DNA of 64,000 nt from Simplicispira suum (lineage in GTDB: Bacteria; Pseudomonadota; Gammaproteobacteria; Burkholderiales; Burkholderiaceae_C): NCBI RefSeq assembly GCF_003008595.1, contig NZ_CP027669.1, forward strand, positions 868,001-932,000, given 5' to 3'. The notes under the pieces were generated by a model. It did not search any database, was not told where the DNA came from, and saw only the letters and a program-made list of their open reading frames with translations. Each line of letters begins with the position of its first letter. The first letter of the stretch is position 1. Of this stretch, positions 46,610-59,297 are shown piece by piece. Both the position numbers and the translations under genes were made by a program.

Positions 46610-48442
46610 ATGGCCCAACCGCCACATCCGCCGCATCCGCCCGCAGGCGCCGATCCGCGCGCCGGACTGCGGCGGGCGGCCCGAGTGGTGCTGGCAGGGT
46701 GGGCCTATCTGTTGTTGTTCGCTGCGGTGGCCCACGGTCTGCTGCGCTGGCCCATGCTGGGCGTTGCCGCCGCCAGCTGGCTGCTCGCGCTGCCGGTCCT
46801 CGCCGCCTGGTGGCACCAGGATGCGACGCACCGCCTGCTCGCTCTGCATCCCTACCGCAGTGGCGCTGCCTTGCACCGCTGGTACGCGCGCCGTGTGCTG
46901 CCGATGGCGCTGCGCGTGATGCTGGCCTTGCTGCTGACGGCTGCTGCGCTGTTACAAACGCCTTTTTTTGCTCTCTCCGAGTGGGTCCTGCTGGCATTGG
47001 CGGCTCCTGGCTACGCCCTGCTGGAAGCGGTTTTTTACCGCCTCGGCGCCGCACAGTTCGCCACCGAACGCTACGCGCAGCGCTGGGTGCGGCGAGCCAC
47101 CCATGCCACGCTGGTGCTGCTGCTGGCACTGGCCTGGCTGGCTCTGCGCCTGTCGGACCACGCCAGCGTGCCGCTGCCGCTGGCCGAGCGGCTGGGCCAG
47201 TGGCAGGCCGGCTGGAGCGACGCGCCATCGCACGCACTGCGCTGGGCACTCGACGCCCTGGCCTGGAGTCAGGCAGGATTTGAGACTGCGCTCTCGCAGC
47301 TGCCAGCGGACCGGCGCTGGCAGGCGCTGGCAGGCCTCGTGCTGGCGCCGCTGGCGCTGTTCGGCCACAGCGCCCTGGCCATTGCCGGTTGCGCCCTCTC
47401 TCTGCCCGAGCTGCGCCGGGCAAGTGCCGTGCCGCTGTGTGCCGAAGTGGTTCCGCCGCGACTGACGCCTGAGCGGGCCGCCGTCTGGGCAGCGATTGGC
47501 GTGCTGGCGACCTGGCTCTGGCTCGATCTGGCCGGACGCACCGAATACCTGGCCCAGAGCAGCCCCAGCCCCTTTGCCGTGCAGGCGCTTCCCGAATGCG
47601 AGCGCATTGGCGGACGCGTCTACCGCGTAGGCGCCGAGGCACTGCTGGAGCAACTGGGCGCCCGCACCCAAAAAAGCCTTGCTGCCTCGCAGGTCCAGGC
47701 CTGCACCGCACTCGACAAAGTGCGGGCGCTGGCCGAACCGGGAGTGGACGCCTACCTGGACTGGTACTTCAGCCTGGGCGCTGAATGGGCGCGGCTCGCC
47801 GCCATGCTGGCCGGCGACGCAGAGCTACTGATGCGGGTGAAGTTCGAGCAGCTCGTCCTGCAAGACGACGGCATTGGCAGCGCGCTTGGCACAGTTCAAC
47901 GCGAATACGCCGCGCAATGGGGCGCCGCCCTGAACGCACGGGCCGATGCGCTGGCGCTACTGGAGTCGCAGCACCTGGTGCTGAGCGAATCGCAGTGCCG
48001 CGTGGTGCACGAGGCACCCGAGAGCCCTGCACTGCTCGCGGTGCGCGGCCACAGCGCCAGACTGGCGGCGAGTTCCGGTGTTGCGCTGATTGCCGGCAGC
48101 TTTGCCGGCACGGTGGCCGCCAAAGCAATGGGCAAGGCGAGCATGAAGGCGGCCAGCAAGCTGCTGCTCAAGGCAGCGGCAAAAAAAAGCTTGGGCAAGG
48201 CCGGCGCCGCAGCCGCAGGCGCCGCCTTGGGTACCGTGGTGGCGCCCGGCCTGGGAACGGCGCTGGGCGCTGGCCTGGGCGCAGCGGTGGGTCTGGCGCT
48301 GGGCGCCGGGGTCGACCTGACGCTGCTCGCCGCAGAAGAAATGCTTACCCGCGAAAACATGCGCCGTGAGCTGCTGGAGGCTGTCGACGAATCTCTGGCG
48401 CCTTACCGCGCCAGCCTGTCATGTGGGGCGGCTCGCCCATAG
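46610..48442 (+). CDS. Large membrane protein with C-terminal glycine-zipper region
   Basis: A 610-residue protein I cannot name. Four or five membrane helices lie in the first 260 residues and one near 285-305. A soluble middle region (about 310-490) has regular Leu/Ala/Glu helices. The C-terminal part is a glycine-zipper array (GAAAAGAALGTVVAPGLGTALGAGLGAAVGLALG, about 545-580; key motif repeated GxxxG) that could insert in a membrane. It is the second gene of an apparent operon with the SPOR-domain protein and ends about 80 bases before the groES control region. Confidence 0.75.
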   Translation: MAQPPHPPHPPAGADPRAGLRRAARVVLAGWAYLLLFAAVAHGLLRWPMLGVAAASWLLALPVLAAWWHQDATHRLLALHPYRSGAALHRWYARRVLPMALRVMLALLLTAAALLQTPFFALSEWVLLALAAPGYALLEAVFYRLGAAQFATERYAQRWVRRATHATLVLLLALAWLALRLSDHASVPLPLAERLGQWQAGWSDAPSHALRWALDALAWSQAGFETALSQLPADRRWQALAGLVLAPLALFGHSALAIAGCALSLPELRRASAVPLCAEVVPPRLTPERAAVWAAIGVLATWLWLDLAGRTEYLAQSSPSPFAVQALPECERIGGRVYRVGAEALLEQLGARTQKSLAASQVQACTALDKVRALAEPGVDAYLDWYFSLGAEWARLAAMLAGDAELLMRVKFEQLVLQDDGIGSALGTVQREYAAQWGAALNARADALALLESQHLVLSESQCRVVHEAPESPALLAVRGHSARLAASSGVALIAGSFAGTVAAKAMGKASMKAASKLLLKAAAKKSLGKAGAAAAGAALGTVVAPGLGTALGAGLGAAVGLALGAGVDLTLLAAEEMLTRENMRRELLEAVDESLAPYRASLSCGAARP

Positions 48443-48493
48443 GACCAGACGGGAAATCGCGCGGCGCCGCAGGGCTTCGCCACCACCCAGCCC

Positions 48494-48547
48494 TTGAAAA
48501 CTGGGGAAATGCCCTTATCATTAGCACTCGTCCATCGCGAGTGCTAG
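48494..48547 (+). promoter_or_regulatory. groESL promoter and CIRCE operator
   Basis: The inverted repeat TTAGCACTC (48521-48529), nine bases, GAGTGCTAG (48539-48547) is a CIRCE element, binding site of the heat-shock repressor HrcA, with one mismatch to the consensus arm. TTGAAA (48494-48499) with a 16-base spacer and TATCAT (48516-48521) forms a vegetative promoter directly overlapping it. The context CCCTTGAAA also resembles a sigma-32 -35 box. Confidence 0.9.
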
Positions 48548-48631
48548 CAGCTTCGATGGACTGCCATTCACAAGCGCCTGTTTGTCAGGCGCTTTGCCGT
48601 CCAGGCGCATTTTTGAACCAGGAGTATTGCA

Positions 48632-48922
48632 ATGAAACTTCGTCCCCTTGCTGACCGCGTGATTATCAAGCGCATCGAGTCTGAAACCAAGACCGCTTCC
48701 GGCATTTTCATCCCCGACAACGCTGCCGAAAAGCCCGATCAGGGTGAAGTGCTGGCCGTGGGCCCCGGCAAGCACGACGAGGACGGCGACCGCATCGAGA
48801 TGAGCGTCAAGGTCGGCGACCGCGTGCTGTTTGGCAAGTACAGCGGCCAGACCGTCAAGGTCGATGGCGACGAGTTGCTGGTAATGAAAGAAGACGACCT
48901 CTTCGCAGTTGTGGAGAAATAA
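48632..48922 (+). CDS. groES: Co-chaperonin GroES
   Basis: A 96-residue co-chaperonin, the lid of the GroEL folding chamber. The sequence [16 protein letters not shown] and the mobile loop [17 protein letters not shown] are canonical, as is the C-terminal [22 protein letters not shown] operator and promoter lie upstream, and a ribosome-binding site (aggag) precedes the ATG. It is followed by groEL after an unusually long spacer with a hairpin. Confidence 0.98.
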   Translation: MKLRPLADRVIIKRIESETKTASGIFIPDNAAEKPDQGEVLAVGPGKHDEDGDRIEMSVKVGDRVLFGKYSGQTVKVDGDELLVMKEDDLFAVVEK

Positions 48923-48932
48923 AGCTACTGCG

Positions 48933-49017
48933 CAGGCGCCTGGCGTTGTTGCGCGGTGCTCGCAATCCTCACGTACACAAGTACGTTCCGGTTGCTGCGC
49001 TCCGTGCGCCTAGCCTG
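48933..49017. repeat. Long imperfect hairpin between groES and groEL
   Basis: ACGTAC (48971-48976) and GTACGT (48981-48986) form the tip around an ACAA loop. Outside it the gcaa/ttgc and GCGC-rich segments pair imperfectly, and CAGGC (48933-48937) meets GCCTG (49013-49017). The element resembles a palindromic intergenic repeat I associate with betaproteobacteria, but only one clear copy is in this window. Confidence 0.6.
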
Positions 49018-49018
49018 A

Positions 49019-50746
<1,728 letters not shown>

Positions 50747-50787
50747 CGGCCCCGAGGCAGAGCCTGCTCCGCCTCAACGTTTCGCAG

Positions 50788-50819
50788 AACCCGCAGGTCT
50801 CACGGCCTGCGGGTTTTTT
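50788..50819 (+). terminator. Rho-independent terminator of groESL
   Basis: AACCCGCAGG (50788-50797) pairs perfectly with CCTGCGGGTT (50806-50815) around an 8-base loop and runs into a T-tract (50814-50819). The opposite strand has no T-tract, so it acts on groESL only. Confidence 0.93.
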
Positions 50820-50822
50820 CGT

Positions 50823-51155
50823 TCAGGCGGCCGGTGCCTCGCCAAAACTGTTGGCCTGCGCTGCGCTGGGCTGCACCCACCAAAACAGCAGCACCAGATA
50901 CCCAATGCCGGTCAGCATGAGCAACTGCCACCAACCTGAGCGCCCCACGTCGTGCAGGCGACGCGTACCCACTGCCAGCGCGGGCAGCAGCAGCAACAGC
51001 ACCACGACGCTGTACACCATCTCGCCCAACAGGCTGGAGACGATCACCACCAGAATCTGGAACAGGAAAAACCACCAGAACTCCGAGCGCGGCGCGCGCC
51101 CCGTAAACGTTGCGTACTGGGTCAGACAGCTCTGAATGGCCTGCATGAAATTCAT
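50823..51155 (-). CDS. DUF805 membrane protein
   Basis: A 110-residue DUF805 protein with three to four hydrophobic helices (about 24-42, 45-62 and 78-96). The N-terminal YATFTGRAPRSEFWWFFLF and VGTRRLHDVGRSGWWQLL motifs define the family. Its function is unknown. It converges on groEL and has no close partner. Confidence 0.9.
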   Translation of the reverse strand: MNFMQAIQSCLTQYATFTGRAPRSEFWWFFLFQILVVIVSSLLGEMVYSVVVLLLLLPALAVGTRRLHDVGRSGWWQLLMLTGIGYLVLLFWWVQPSAAQANSFGEAPAA

Positions 51156-51304
51156 GGCATGGTTCCTCTCTTGGTGAGTTTTTTTGGATGGTGGGACGAA
51201 CGCCCCGCGCCATGATAGGGCGGCAAGCCGCCGCTTTGCACCCCGTTTTTCACTGCAGCGCGCCGATGCTGCTCGCGAGCTTCAGGCGCTGCATCGCAAG
51301 ATTT

Positions 51305-51372
51305 TATGCTCTATTTTCAATAGCTAACAACGCTTATCAGATAAGCGCTGGAGCCTTATTTCACTTGATTTT
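51305..51372. repeat. Interspersed palindromic repeat, copy I
   Basis: Contains ttcaatagctaacaacgctt and gataagcgctggagccttat, one of the best-preserved copies. It overlaps the 3' end of eda, supplying the stop codon and last codons. Confidence 0.85.
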
Positions 51373-51984
51373 TCAGCGCGTGCGTCGCCTGCGCCAGTGC
51401 GCTGATACGCGCCCAGTCGGCGGCGCGCACGGCATCGGGCGGCGTCAGCCACGAGCCGCCGACGCAGCGCACATTGGGCAGCGCTAGGTAGTCCGCCGCC
51501 GACTGCGCCGTGATGCCGCCGGTTGGGCAGAACGACACTGCACCGAACGGGCTGGCCCAGGCTTTGAGCAGGCCGAGCCCGCCCACGGCCTGCGCCGGGA
51601 AGAGCTTGAGAAAGTCGTAGCCGTCCTGCAGCGCCGCCATGATCTCGCCCGACGTTGCCACGCCGGGCAGCAGCGGCAGGCCGAGCGCCCGGCAGGCTGT
51701 GCCCACGGCATGCGTGTAGCCGGGGCTCACGGCAAACACCGCGCCTGCTGCTTGGGCGCGGCGCGCATCGTCGGCATTCAATACCGTGCCGGCGCCGACG
51801 ATGGCCTCGGGCAAGGCTTTGGCAATGGCTTCGATGGCAGGCAAGGCAGCCGGCGTGCGCATGGTGATTTCCAGCACCCGCACACCGCCGGCCAGCAGCG
51901 CGCGGGCCAGCGGCAGCGCGTCGGCTTCGCGCTCAATCACGATCACGGGAATGACGGGGCCCCAGCCGGGCAAGTCGCGGGTGG

Positions 51985-51994
<10 letters not shown>
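51356..51994 (-). CDS. eda: 2-keto-3-deoxy-6-phosphogluconate aldolase
   Basis: A 212-residue class I aldolase that splits KDPG to pyruvate and glyceraldehyde-3-phosphate, the last step of the Entner-Doudoroff pathway. Visible residues are the Glu of [12 protein letters not shown] and the Schiff-base Lys in [14 protein letters not shown] forms the phosphate-binding loop. The start at 51994 overlaps the edd stop by 10 bases, so the two are co-translated. Its last codons and stop lie in an interspersed repeat copy. Confidence 0.96.
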
Positions 51995-53754
<1,760 letters not shown>

Positions 53755-53785
53755 GGCAGGCTCCGATCTGAAAAAGAACAAGTAA

Positions 53786-53887
53786 TGTAACCAAATAACC
53801 ATTTTTCTTCAAGAAAAATTGGCTTCTGCGTCAATCGAAATCTAGTTCTACCTTGTTATTGAAATACGAATAAGTAACCAAATTACA
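53786..53887. promoter_or_regulatory. HexR-like sites upstream of edd-eda
   Basis: AGTAACCAAATTACA (53873-53887) matches the HexR pattern TGTAA-N5-TTACA with one mismatch, and TGTAACCAAATAACC (53786-53800) is a weaker second site. Both lie in the 136-base gap between the edd start and the pgi stop. HexR releases its sites when KDPG binds, so edd-eda would be induced by pathway flux. Confidence 0.7.
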
Positions 53888-53890
53888 TAT

Positions 53891-55447
53891 CTACTCAGCG
53901 CGCAAGCGCTTCAGCAGCCCGGCGGTGGAGCCGTCCAGCCCCTGCACATCTTCGCTGCGCAGCCGCTGCTCCAGATCGTTGGCCAGCAGCTTGCCGAGTT
54001 CCACGCCCCATTGGTCAAAGCTGTTGATGCCCCACAGACTGCCACTGACAAACACCCGGTGCTCCTGCAGCGCCAGCAGCGCACCGAGGCTGCGGGGCAT
54101 CAGGGCATCGAGCAACAAAAAGCTGCTGGGCCGGCTGCCTGGAAACTCGCGGTGGCGGTTCGCGTTGGCGCGGCCCAGCATCAATGCCTGGGCCTGGGCC
54201 AGCGCGTTCGCCAGGAGCTTTTCCTGGTGTCCGGGCCAGGGGTGGTCGGCCTGGCGCACAGCAAGAATCTCCAGCGGCAGCACTTCCGTGCCCTGGTGCA
54301 GCATCTGAAAGAACGCATGCTGGCCATTGGTGCCGGGCTCGCCCCAGAGCACGGGGGCGCTGTTCACGGCCAGCCGTGCGCCGCTGCGGTCCACGCGCTT
54401 GCCGTTGCTTTCCATTTCAAGCTGCTGCAGATAGGCCGGCAAGCGGCCCAGGGCTGCGTGGTAGGGCGCTATGCAGCGGCTGCTAAAACCATGGAAGTTG
54501 CGGTACCAAACGTCCAGCAGCCCCATGCGCAGCGGCAGATTGGCTTGTGGCGGCGCGGTGCGAAAATGCTCGTCCATGGCATGGGCGCCGGCCAGAAACT
54601 CGCCAAAGCGGGCTTTGCCGATGGCGATGGCAAGCGCCAGCCCAATGGCCGACCAGATCGAGTAGCGCCCGCCCACCCAGTCCCAGAAACCAAAGCAGGT
54701 GTGGATGCCCAGCGCCCGCGCGGCTTCGATGTTGGTCGTGAGGCCGATGAAATGGCGCGCCACGTCCTGCCCGCCCTGCTGCGCAAACCAGGCCATCGCC
54801 GAATGTGCGTTGGCCATGGTCTCGGCGGTGGTGAAGGTTTTGGACGCCACCAGAAACACGGTGCTCTCGGCCCGCAAACCTTGCAGCGCGGTCTGCAGCT
54901 CATGGCCGTCGACGTTGGAGACGAAATGCAGGCGCTTGCCCGGCGCGCGGTACGCCTCCAGCGCGCGCACGGCCATGGCCGGCCCCAGGTCCGAGCCACC
55001 AATGCCAATGTTGACGATATCGGTAATGCAGTCGTCAGCGCGCACCTGTTCGGCAAAGTCCAGCATGGCTGTCTGCACCGCATGCACCTCGGCCAGCAGC
55101 CCGGAAATTTCCGGCCGATCGCCCGGCAAGGCCAGGCCCACCGGCCGGCGCAGCAGGGTGTGCAGCACGGCGCGCTGCTCGGTGGTGTTGATCGGGTCGC
55201 CGCGCAGCATGGCGTCGCGCTGCCCGGTGACGCCGCAGGCCCTGGCCAACTGCTGCAACAGCACTTCTGTCTCGCGCGTCCAGAGGTTCTTGGACAGATC
55301 GGCAAACACCTCGGGGGCCTGCTGGCTGAAGTACGCAAAGCGCTGGGAGTCGCGCGCAAAGGCCACGCGCAGGTCCAGCGCGCGCCCCTGTGCTTCGAAA
55401 TGGGCTTGCAGAAGGGGCCATTCGGCGGTTTGATCGCAACGTTGCAT
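53891..55447 (-). CDS. pgi: Glucose-6-phosphate isomerase
   Basis: A 518-residue enzyme interconverting glucose-6-phosphate and fructose-6-phosphate. Both signatures are present: DWVGGRYSIWSAIG (about 255-268) and the region AFFQMLHQGTEVLPLE, plus GIGGSDLGPAM for substrate phosphate. It is divergent from zwf over a 147-base gap that carries three HexR-like boxes, and it is followed on the same strand by edd-eda. Confidence 0.96.
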   Translation of the reverse strand: MQRCDQTAEWPLLQAHFEAQGRALDLRVAFARDSQRFAYFSQQAPEVFADLSKNLWTRETEVLLQQLARACGVTGQRDAMLRGDPINTTEQRAVLHTLLRRPVGLALPGDRPEISGLLAEVHAVQTAMLDFAEQVRADDCITDIVNIGIGGSDLGPAMAVRALEAYRAPGKRLHFVSNVDGHELQTALQGLRAESTVFLVASKTFTTAETMANAHSAMAWFAQQGGQDVARHFIGLTTNIEAARALGIHTCFGFWDWVGGRYSIWSAIGLALAIAIGKARFGEFLAGAHAMDEHFRTAPPQANLPLRMGLLDVWYRNFHGFSSRCIAPYHAALGRLPAYLQQLEMESNGKRVDRSGARLAVNSAPVLWGEPGTNGQHAFFQMLHQGTEVLPLEILAVRQADHPWPGHQEKLLANALAQAQALMLGRANANRHREFPGSRPSSFLLLDALMPRSLGALLALQEHRVFVSGSLWGINSFDQWGVELGKLLANDLEQRLRSEDVQGLDGSTAGLLKRLRAE

Positions 55448-55493
55448 CGGGGAATCCTTGGATCGGGAGAGGGACTAGCTCTGGGTCAAAAAA

Positions 55494-55564
55494 TGTAACT
55501 TAATTACACTATGTAATTACAGATAGCAAAATTTTCTTCAGTTTTTTCATGTAACGCGATTACA
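55494..55564. promoter_or_regulatory. Cluster of HexR-like boxes between pgi and zwf
   Basis: TGTAACTTAATTACA (55494-55508) and TGTAACGCGATTACA (55550-55564) are both TGTAA-N5-TTACA palindromes, and TGTAATTACA (55512-55521) is a contracted third copy. They lie in the 147-base divergent gap, so the regulator could act on both genes. Confidence 0.75.
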
Positions 55565-55594
55565 ATTTTTCGTCCCATTCCTAAGGAAGTGTCC

Positions 55595-57049
55595 ATGAGT
55601 TTCGATCTGGTGCTGTTTGGCGGAACCGGTGATCTGGCCTGGCGCAAGCTGATGCCGGCGCTGTTCCAGGCTTTTCGCCACGGCACGTTGCCGGCGGGCG
55701 GCCGCATCATCGGCGTGGCCCGCGACGATCTGAGCGACGCCCAATACCGCCAGTTGATGGCCGAACGGGCCGAACGCGTCGAAGTGGCCAAGCGGCCGAA
55801 CGCCGAGGAATTTACCCAGTTTGGCGCCATGCTGCACTACCTGCGCATGGATCTGTCGCAACCCGCCGACTACGAACGCCTGGCAGCGCTGCTGCGCGAG
55901 CGTGAGGCCGATTGCGTGGTCATGTACCTGGCGACGGCCCCTGGACTGTTCACCTCGGTGGCCGAGCATATCGGCGCGGTGGGGCTGAACGGCCCCAAGA
56001 CGCGCATGGTGCTGGAAAAGCCCCTGGGACACGACCTGCAATCGAACCGTGCGATCAACGCCACGCTGGCCGGCGTGCTGAGCGAAGACCAGATTTTTCG
56101 CATCGACCACTACCTGGGCAAGCCTTCGGTGCAGAACCTGTTTGCGCTGCGCTTTGGCAACACCTTGTTCGAGCCCTTGTGGCGGCGGGACACCATTTCC
56201 AACATCCAGATCACGATTGCCGAAGACCTGGGCGTCGAGACGCGCGGTGCCTTCTACGACCAGACCGGCGCGCTGCGCGACATGGTGCAGAACCACGCCT
56301 TGCAGCTGCTTTGCGCCATCGGCATGGAGCCGCCGATCAACTCCAGCGCGGGCGCCATCCGCGACGAAAAGCTCAAGGTGCTGCAATCGCTCAAGCCGTG
56401 GACACCCGAGTCGCTGGCGCAGCACGTGGTGCGCGGGCGCTACGCCAGCGGCACGGCGCTGGGCCAACCCGTGCCCGGCTACTTGCAGGAAAAAGGCGTG
56501 GCAGCCACCAGCACCACAGAGACCTTTGTGGCGCTGCGCACCGAGATCTCGAACTGGCGCTGGGCGGGCGTGCCTTTCTACATTCGCACCGGCAAACGGC
56601 TGGCGGGGCGCGACGCGCACATTGCCATCAACTTTCGCCCGGTGCCGCACCCCATTTTCAAGACACCGCTGGGCGCAGCCAACCGCCTGGTGATCAACCT
56701 GCAGCCACGGGATGGCCTGGAGCTGCACCTGCTGGCCCAAAGCGCCGCGCAAGACCAGGCCGAGCCCACGCTGGCGCCGGTGCATCTGAACCTCGACTTT
56801 GACCAGCGCTTCGGTGCCGAGCGCGTGGGCGCCTACGAGCGCCTGCTGCTCGACGTGATTGCCGGGCGCCTGAACCTGTTTGTGCGCAGTGACGAACAGG
56901 AAGAAGCCTGGCGCTGGGTCGAGCCCATCTTGCAGCACTGGCGAAACGACCCGGCGGGCCCGCGCTCGTACGCGGCCGGCGGCCGGGGGCCGAGCGCCGC
57001 CAGCGCCATGATTGCGCGCGACGGCCATTGCTGGAGCGAGGAGATGTAG
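55595..57049 (+). CDS. zwf: Glucose-6-phosphate 1-dehydrogenase
   Basis: A 484-residue enzyme oxidising glucose-6-phosphate to 6-phosphogluconolactone, entry to the Entner-Doudoroff and pentose phosphate routes. The nucleotide motif is GGTGDLAWRKL (about 9-19), and the active-site signature RIDHYLGKPSVQNL contains the catalytic His and Lys. The ATG at 55595 follows aaggaa, and a second in-frame ATG two codons upstream has poorer spacing. It ends 27 bases before the convergent glk. No pgl (lactonase) gene is seen nearby. Confidence 0.96.
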   Translation: MSFDLVLFGGTGDLAWRKLMPALFQAFRHGTLPAGGRIIGVARDDLSDAQYRQLMAERAERVEVAKRPNAEEFTQFGAMLHYLRMDLSQPADYERLAALLREREADCVVMYLATAPGLFTSVAEHIGAVGLNGPKTRMVLEKPLGHDLQSNRAINATLAGVLSEDQIFRIDHYLGKPSVQNLFALRFGNTLFEPLWRRDTISNIQITIAEDLGVETRGAFYDQTGALRDMVQNHALQLLCAIGMEPPINSSAGAIRDEKLKVLQSLKPWTPESLAQHVVRGRYASGTALGQPVPGYLQEKGVAATSTTETFVALRTEISNWRWAGVPFYIRTGKRLAGRDAHIAINFRPVPHPIFKTPLGAANRLVINLQPRDGLELHLLAQSAAQDQAEPTLAPVHLNLDFDQRFGAERVGAYERLLLDVIAGRLNLFVRSDEQEEAWRWVEPILQHWRNDPAGPRSYAAGGRGPSAASAMIARDGHCWSEEM

Positions 57050-57076
57050 TGGCAGACGCGGCAGGCGCCCGCAGAC

Positions 57077-58057
57077 CTATGGGCTGTCGGCGTCCGCCAT
57101 GTCCAAGGCCCGCGCGGTGCCATACAGGGCCGGCGCGCCGTCGGGGTCAATGACCCAGCACGGAATGCTGGCCAGATAGTCCTTGAAGCGCCCCTTGGCT
57201 TCAAAGCGCTTGCGGAAGGACGATTGGTCAAACCACGGGCCCAGGCGCGGCACGATGCCCCCGCCCAGGTACACGCCGCCCTTGGCCCCCAGGGTGAGCG
57301 CCAGATTGCCCGCCACGCTACCCAAAAAGCCGCAGAACATGTCCAGTGCCTCTAGCGCCAAGGGCTCGTGCTGCTCCAGGGCGAGCGCTGTGACTTGTGC
57401 GGGCTCGGTCACTTCTTTGCCGGCCTGCTGCCCCAGTTTGCGCAAGGCGTGGTACAGATCCACCAGGCCCGCGCCCGAGAGGGCACGTTCGGCCGACACG
57501 TGGCCGTAGCGCTCTTTCAGCAGGGACACCACATCGAACTCCTGCGCCGTTTCGGCCGCGAGCGACACGTGGCCGCCCTCGCCCGCCAGCGGAACGCCCT
57601 GCCCGGCGCCATACGGAAACACCAGGCCCGACACCCCCAGGCCGGTGCCTGGCCCCAGCAGCGCAATGGCCGCGCCGGGCACCGCCTGGCTGCCGCCCAC
57701 CTGGCGCAGCAGCTCTGGCTTGAGCTGAGGCAGCGCCAGCGCCAGCGCGGTGAAGTCGTTGATGACGATCAAGCGTTGCAAGCCCAGGGCCTCCTGCACG
57801 GCGCGCTGTGAAAAGCTCCAGGAGTGGTTGGTCATGCGCACTTCGTCGCCCACCACCGGGTTGGCAATGCCAAACGCCGCCTCGCGCGGCTCGGGCACCC
57901 GCACCTGCGCCAGGTAGGCGGTCACGGCCGCCGTCAGGCTTGGATAGTCGTCACAGGGCTGTACCCGGATGTCGTTGAGCGGACCGTGGGGCGTGGCCTG
58001 CCAGGCCAGGCGGATATTGGTACCGCCAATATCGGCAAGAAGTCGCGAAGGGTGCAT
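57077..58057 (-). CDS. glk: Glucokinase
   Basis: A 326-residue Glk-type glucokinase phosphorylating glucose with ATP. The N-terminal phosphate loop is ADIGGTNIRLAW (about 9-20), the sugar-binding NDF is in INDFTALALALP, and LGPGTGLGVSGLVFPYG is the second ATP motif. It follows the ABC transporter genes on the same strand after a repeat-bearing gap, so sugar is likely taken up free and phosphorylated here. Confidence 0.94.
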   Translation of the reverse strand: MHPSRLLADIGGTNIRLAWQATPHGPLNDIRVQPCDDYPSLTAAVTAYLAQVRVPEPREAAFGIANPVVGDEVRMTNHSWSFSQRAVQEALGLQRLIVINDFTALALALPQLKPELLRQVGGSQAVPGAAIALLGPGTGLGVSGLVFPYGAGQGVPLAGEGGHVSLAAETAQEFDVVSLLKERYGHVSAERALSGAGLVDLYHALRKLGQQAGKEVTEPAQVTALALEQHEPLALEALDMFCGFLGSVAGNLALTLGAKGGVYLGGGIVPRLGPWFDQSSFRKRFEAKGRFKDYLASIPCWVIDPDGAPALYGTARALDMADADSP

Positions 58058-58094
58058 AAGAAGCGAAGCGCGTGCCCCAGCACCGGCCAGGACC

Positions 58095-58170
58095 GTTAGC
58101 TATTAAATATGTAGCTTTTAGCGCTTGTGGAATAAGCGCTGGAGCCTGTTTTTACCTGAAATTTCAACGC
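58095..58170. repeat. Interspersed palindromic repeat, copy J
   Basis: Contains ttagctattaaatatgtagc, tagcgctt and gaataagcgctggagcctg. It lies between the transporter ATPase gene and glk, both on the minus strand, with the orientation of copies B, D, E and I. Confidence 0.85.
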
Positions 58171-58200
58171 ACCGCCAGTGCGCGGGTCTGCGAAACCGTG

Positions 58201-59262
58201 TCAGGCGGCGCGGCTTTCAGTTCGCAGGTCAAACCAGTGCGCATGGGCCGGCGCCACGCTCAGTCCAACCCGGTCACCGGGCTGCACCCGCGTCTGTGCA
58301 TCGGTGCGCAGCGTGACGCTGCCGGCCGAGGTATCCACCATCACGTAGGTGTCCGGCCCCGTGGGTTCCACCACGCTCACCTCTCCGCGCCACGCAGCGC
58401 CGTCCTGCAGCTCCAGGTGCTCAGGCCGCACGCCCAGCAGCCATTCGCCGCCGCCCTGCGGCGCGCTCAGGTCCAGCAGCGCCCCCGGAACGCCGAACTG
58501 CCCGTCCATCTGCGCACCGCGCAGCAGGTTCATGGTGGGCGAGCCGATGAACGTGGCGACATAGGTATTGGCGGGACGGTTGTAGATGTCGTCCGGCGTG
58601 CCCAGCTGCTGCACGACGCCACCTTTCATCACCGCGATGCGCGAGCCCAGCGTCATGGCTTCGACCTGATCGTGCGTGACGTACACGCTGGTGATGCCGC
58701 TCGCCTGGTGCAAGCGCTTGATTTCGGCGCGCATCTCGACCCGCAGCTTGGCGTCCAGGTTGGACAACGGTTCGTCAAACAAAAAGAGTTGCGGCTGGCG
58801 CGCCAGCGCCCGCCCCATGGCGACGCGCTGGCGCTGCCCGCCCGAGAGCTGGCTGGGGCGGCGGTCCAGCAGGTGGCCGATCTGCAGCATGGCAGCCACT
58901 TCATCGATGCGCTTCTTGCGCTCGGCCTTGGGCATCTTGCGCATCTCCAGCGCAAAGCCGATGTTGTCGGCCACCGACAGTGTGGGGTAGAGCGCGTAGC
59001 TCTGGAACACCATGGCGATGTCGCGGTCGCGCGGCGCCATGCCGACCACGTTCTTGCCCGCGATGCGGATTTCGCCCTCGGTCGGCTCGGCGAGCCCGGC
59101 AATGATGCCGAGCAGCGTCGATTTGCCGCAGCCCGAGGGGCCGACAAGGATCAGGAACTCGCCCGGTTCGACGTGGATATCGATTTTCTGCAGCACTTCC
59201 ACGCTTTTGTCGCCCTTGCCAAAGCGCTTGTTGATGCCACAAATCTCTAATGAAGACGCCAT
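58201..59262 (-). CDS. malK: Sugar ABC transporter ATP-binding protein (MalK/UgpC type)
   Basis: A 353-residue cytoplasmic ATPase of a carbohydrate ABC importer. Walker A is GPSGCGKST, the signature is LSGGQRQR, Walker B is LFLFDEPLSNLD, and the switch His follows in VTHDQVEAM. A C-terminal regulatory OB-fold region (about 240-353) is present, as in MalK/UgpC. The start is ATG 59262. It is separated from its permease genes by 184 bases with a long inverted repeat. Confidence 0.93.
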   Translation of the reverse strand: MASSLEICGINKRFGKGDKSVEVLQKIDIHVEPGEFLILVGPSGCGKSTLLGIIAGLAEPTEGEIRIAGKNVVGMAPRDRDIAMVFQSYALYPTLSVADNIGFALEMRKMPKAERKKRIDEVAAMLQIGHLLDRRPSQLSGGQRQRVAMGRALARQPQLFLFDEPLSNLDAKLRVEMRAEIKRLHQASGITSVYVTHDQVEAMTLGSRIAVMKGGVVQQLGTPDDIYNRPANTYVATFIGSPTMNLLRGAQMDGQFGVPGALLDLSAPQGGGEWLLGVRPEHLELQDGAAWRGEVSVVEPTGPDTYVMVDTSAGSVTLRTDAQTRVQPGDRVGLSVAPAHAHWFDLRTESRAA

Positions 59263-59297
59263 GATGGGGAGCCTGTTATGCACGCTTACGTGCCCAC

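Noticed and set aside
48933..49017. Terminator between groES and groEL
   Set aside because: The palindrome is imperfect and no T-tract follows.
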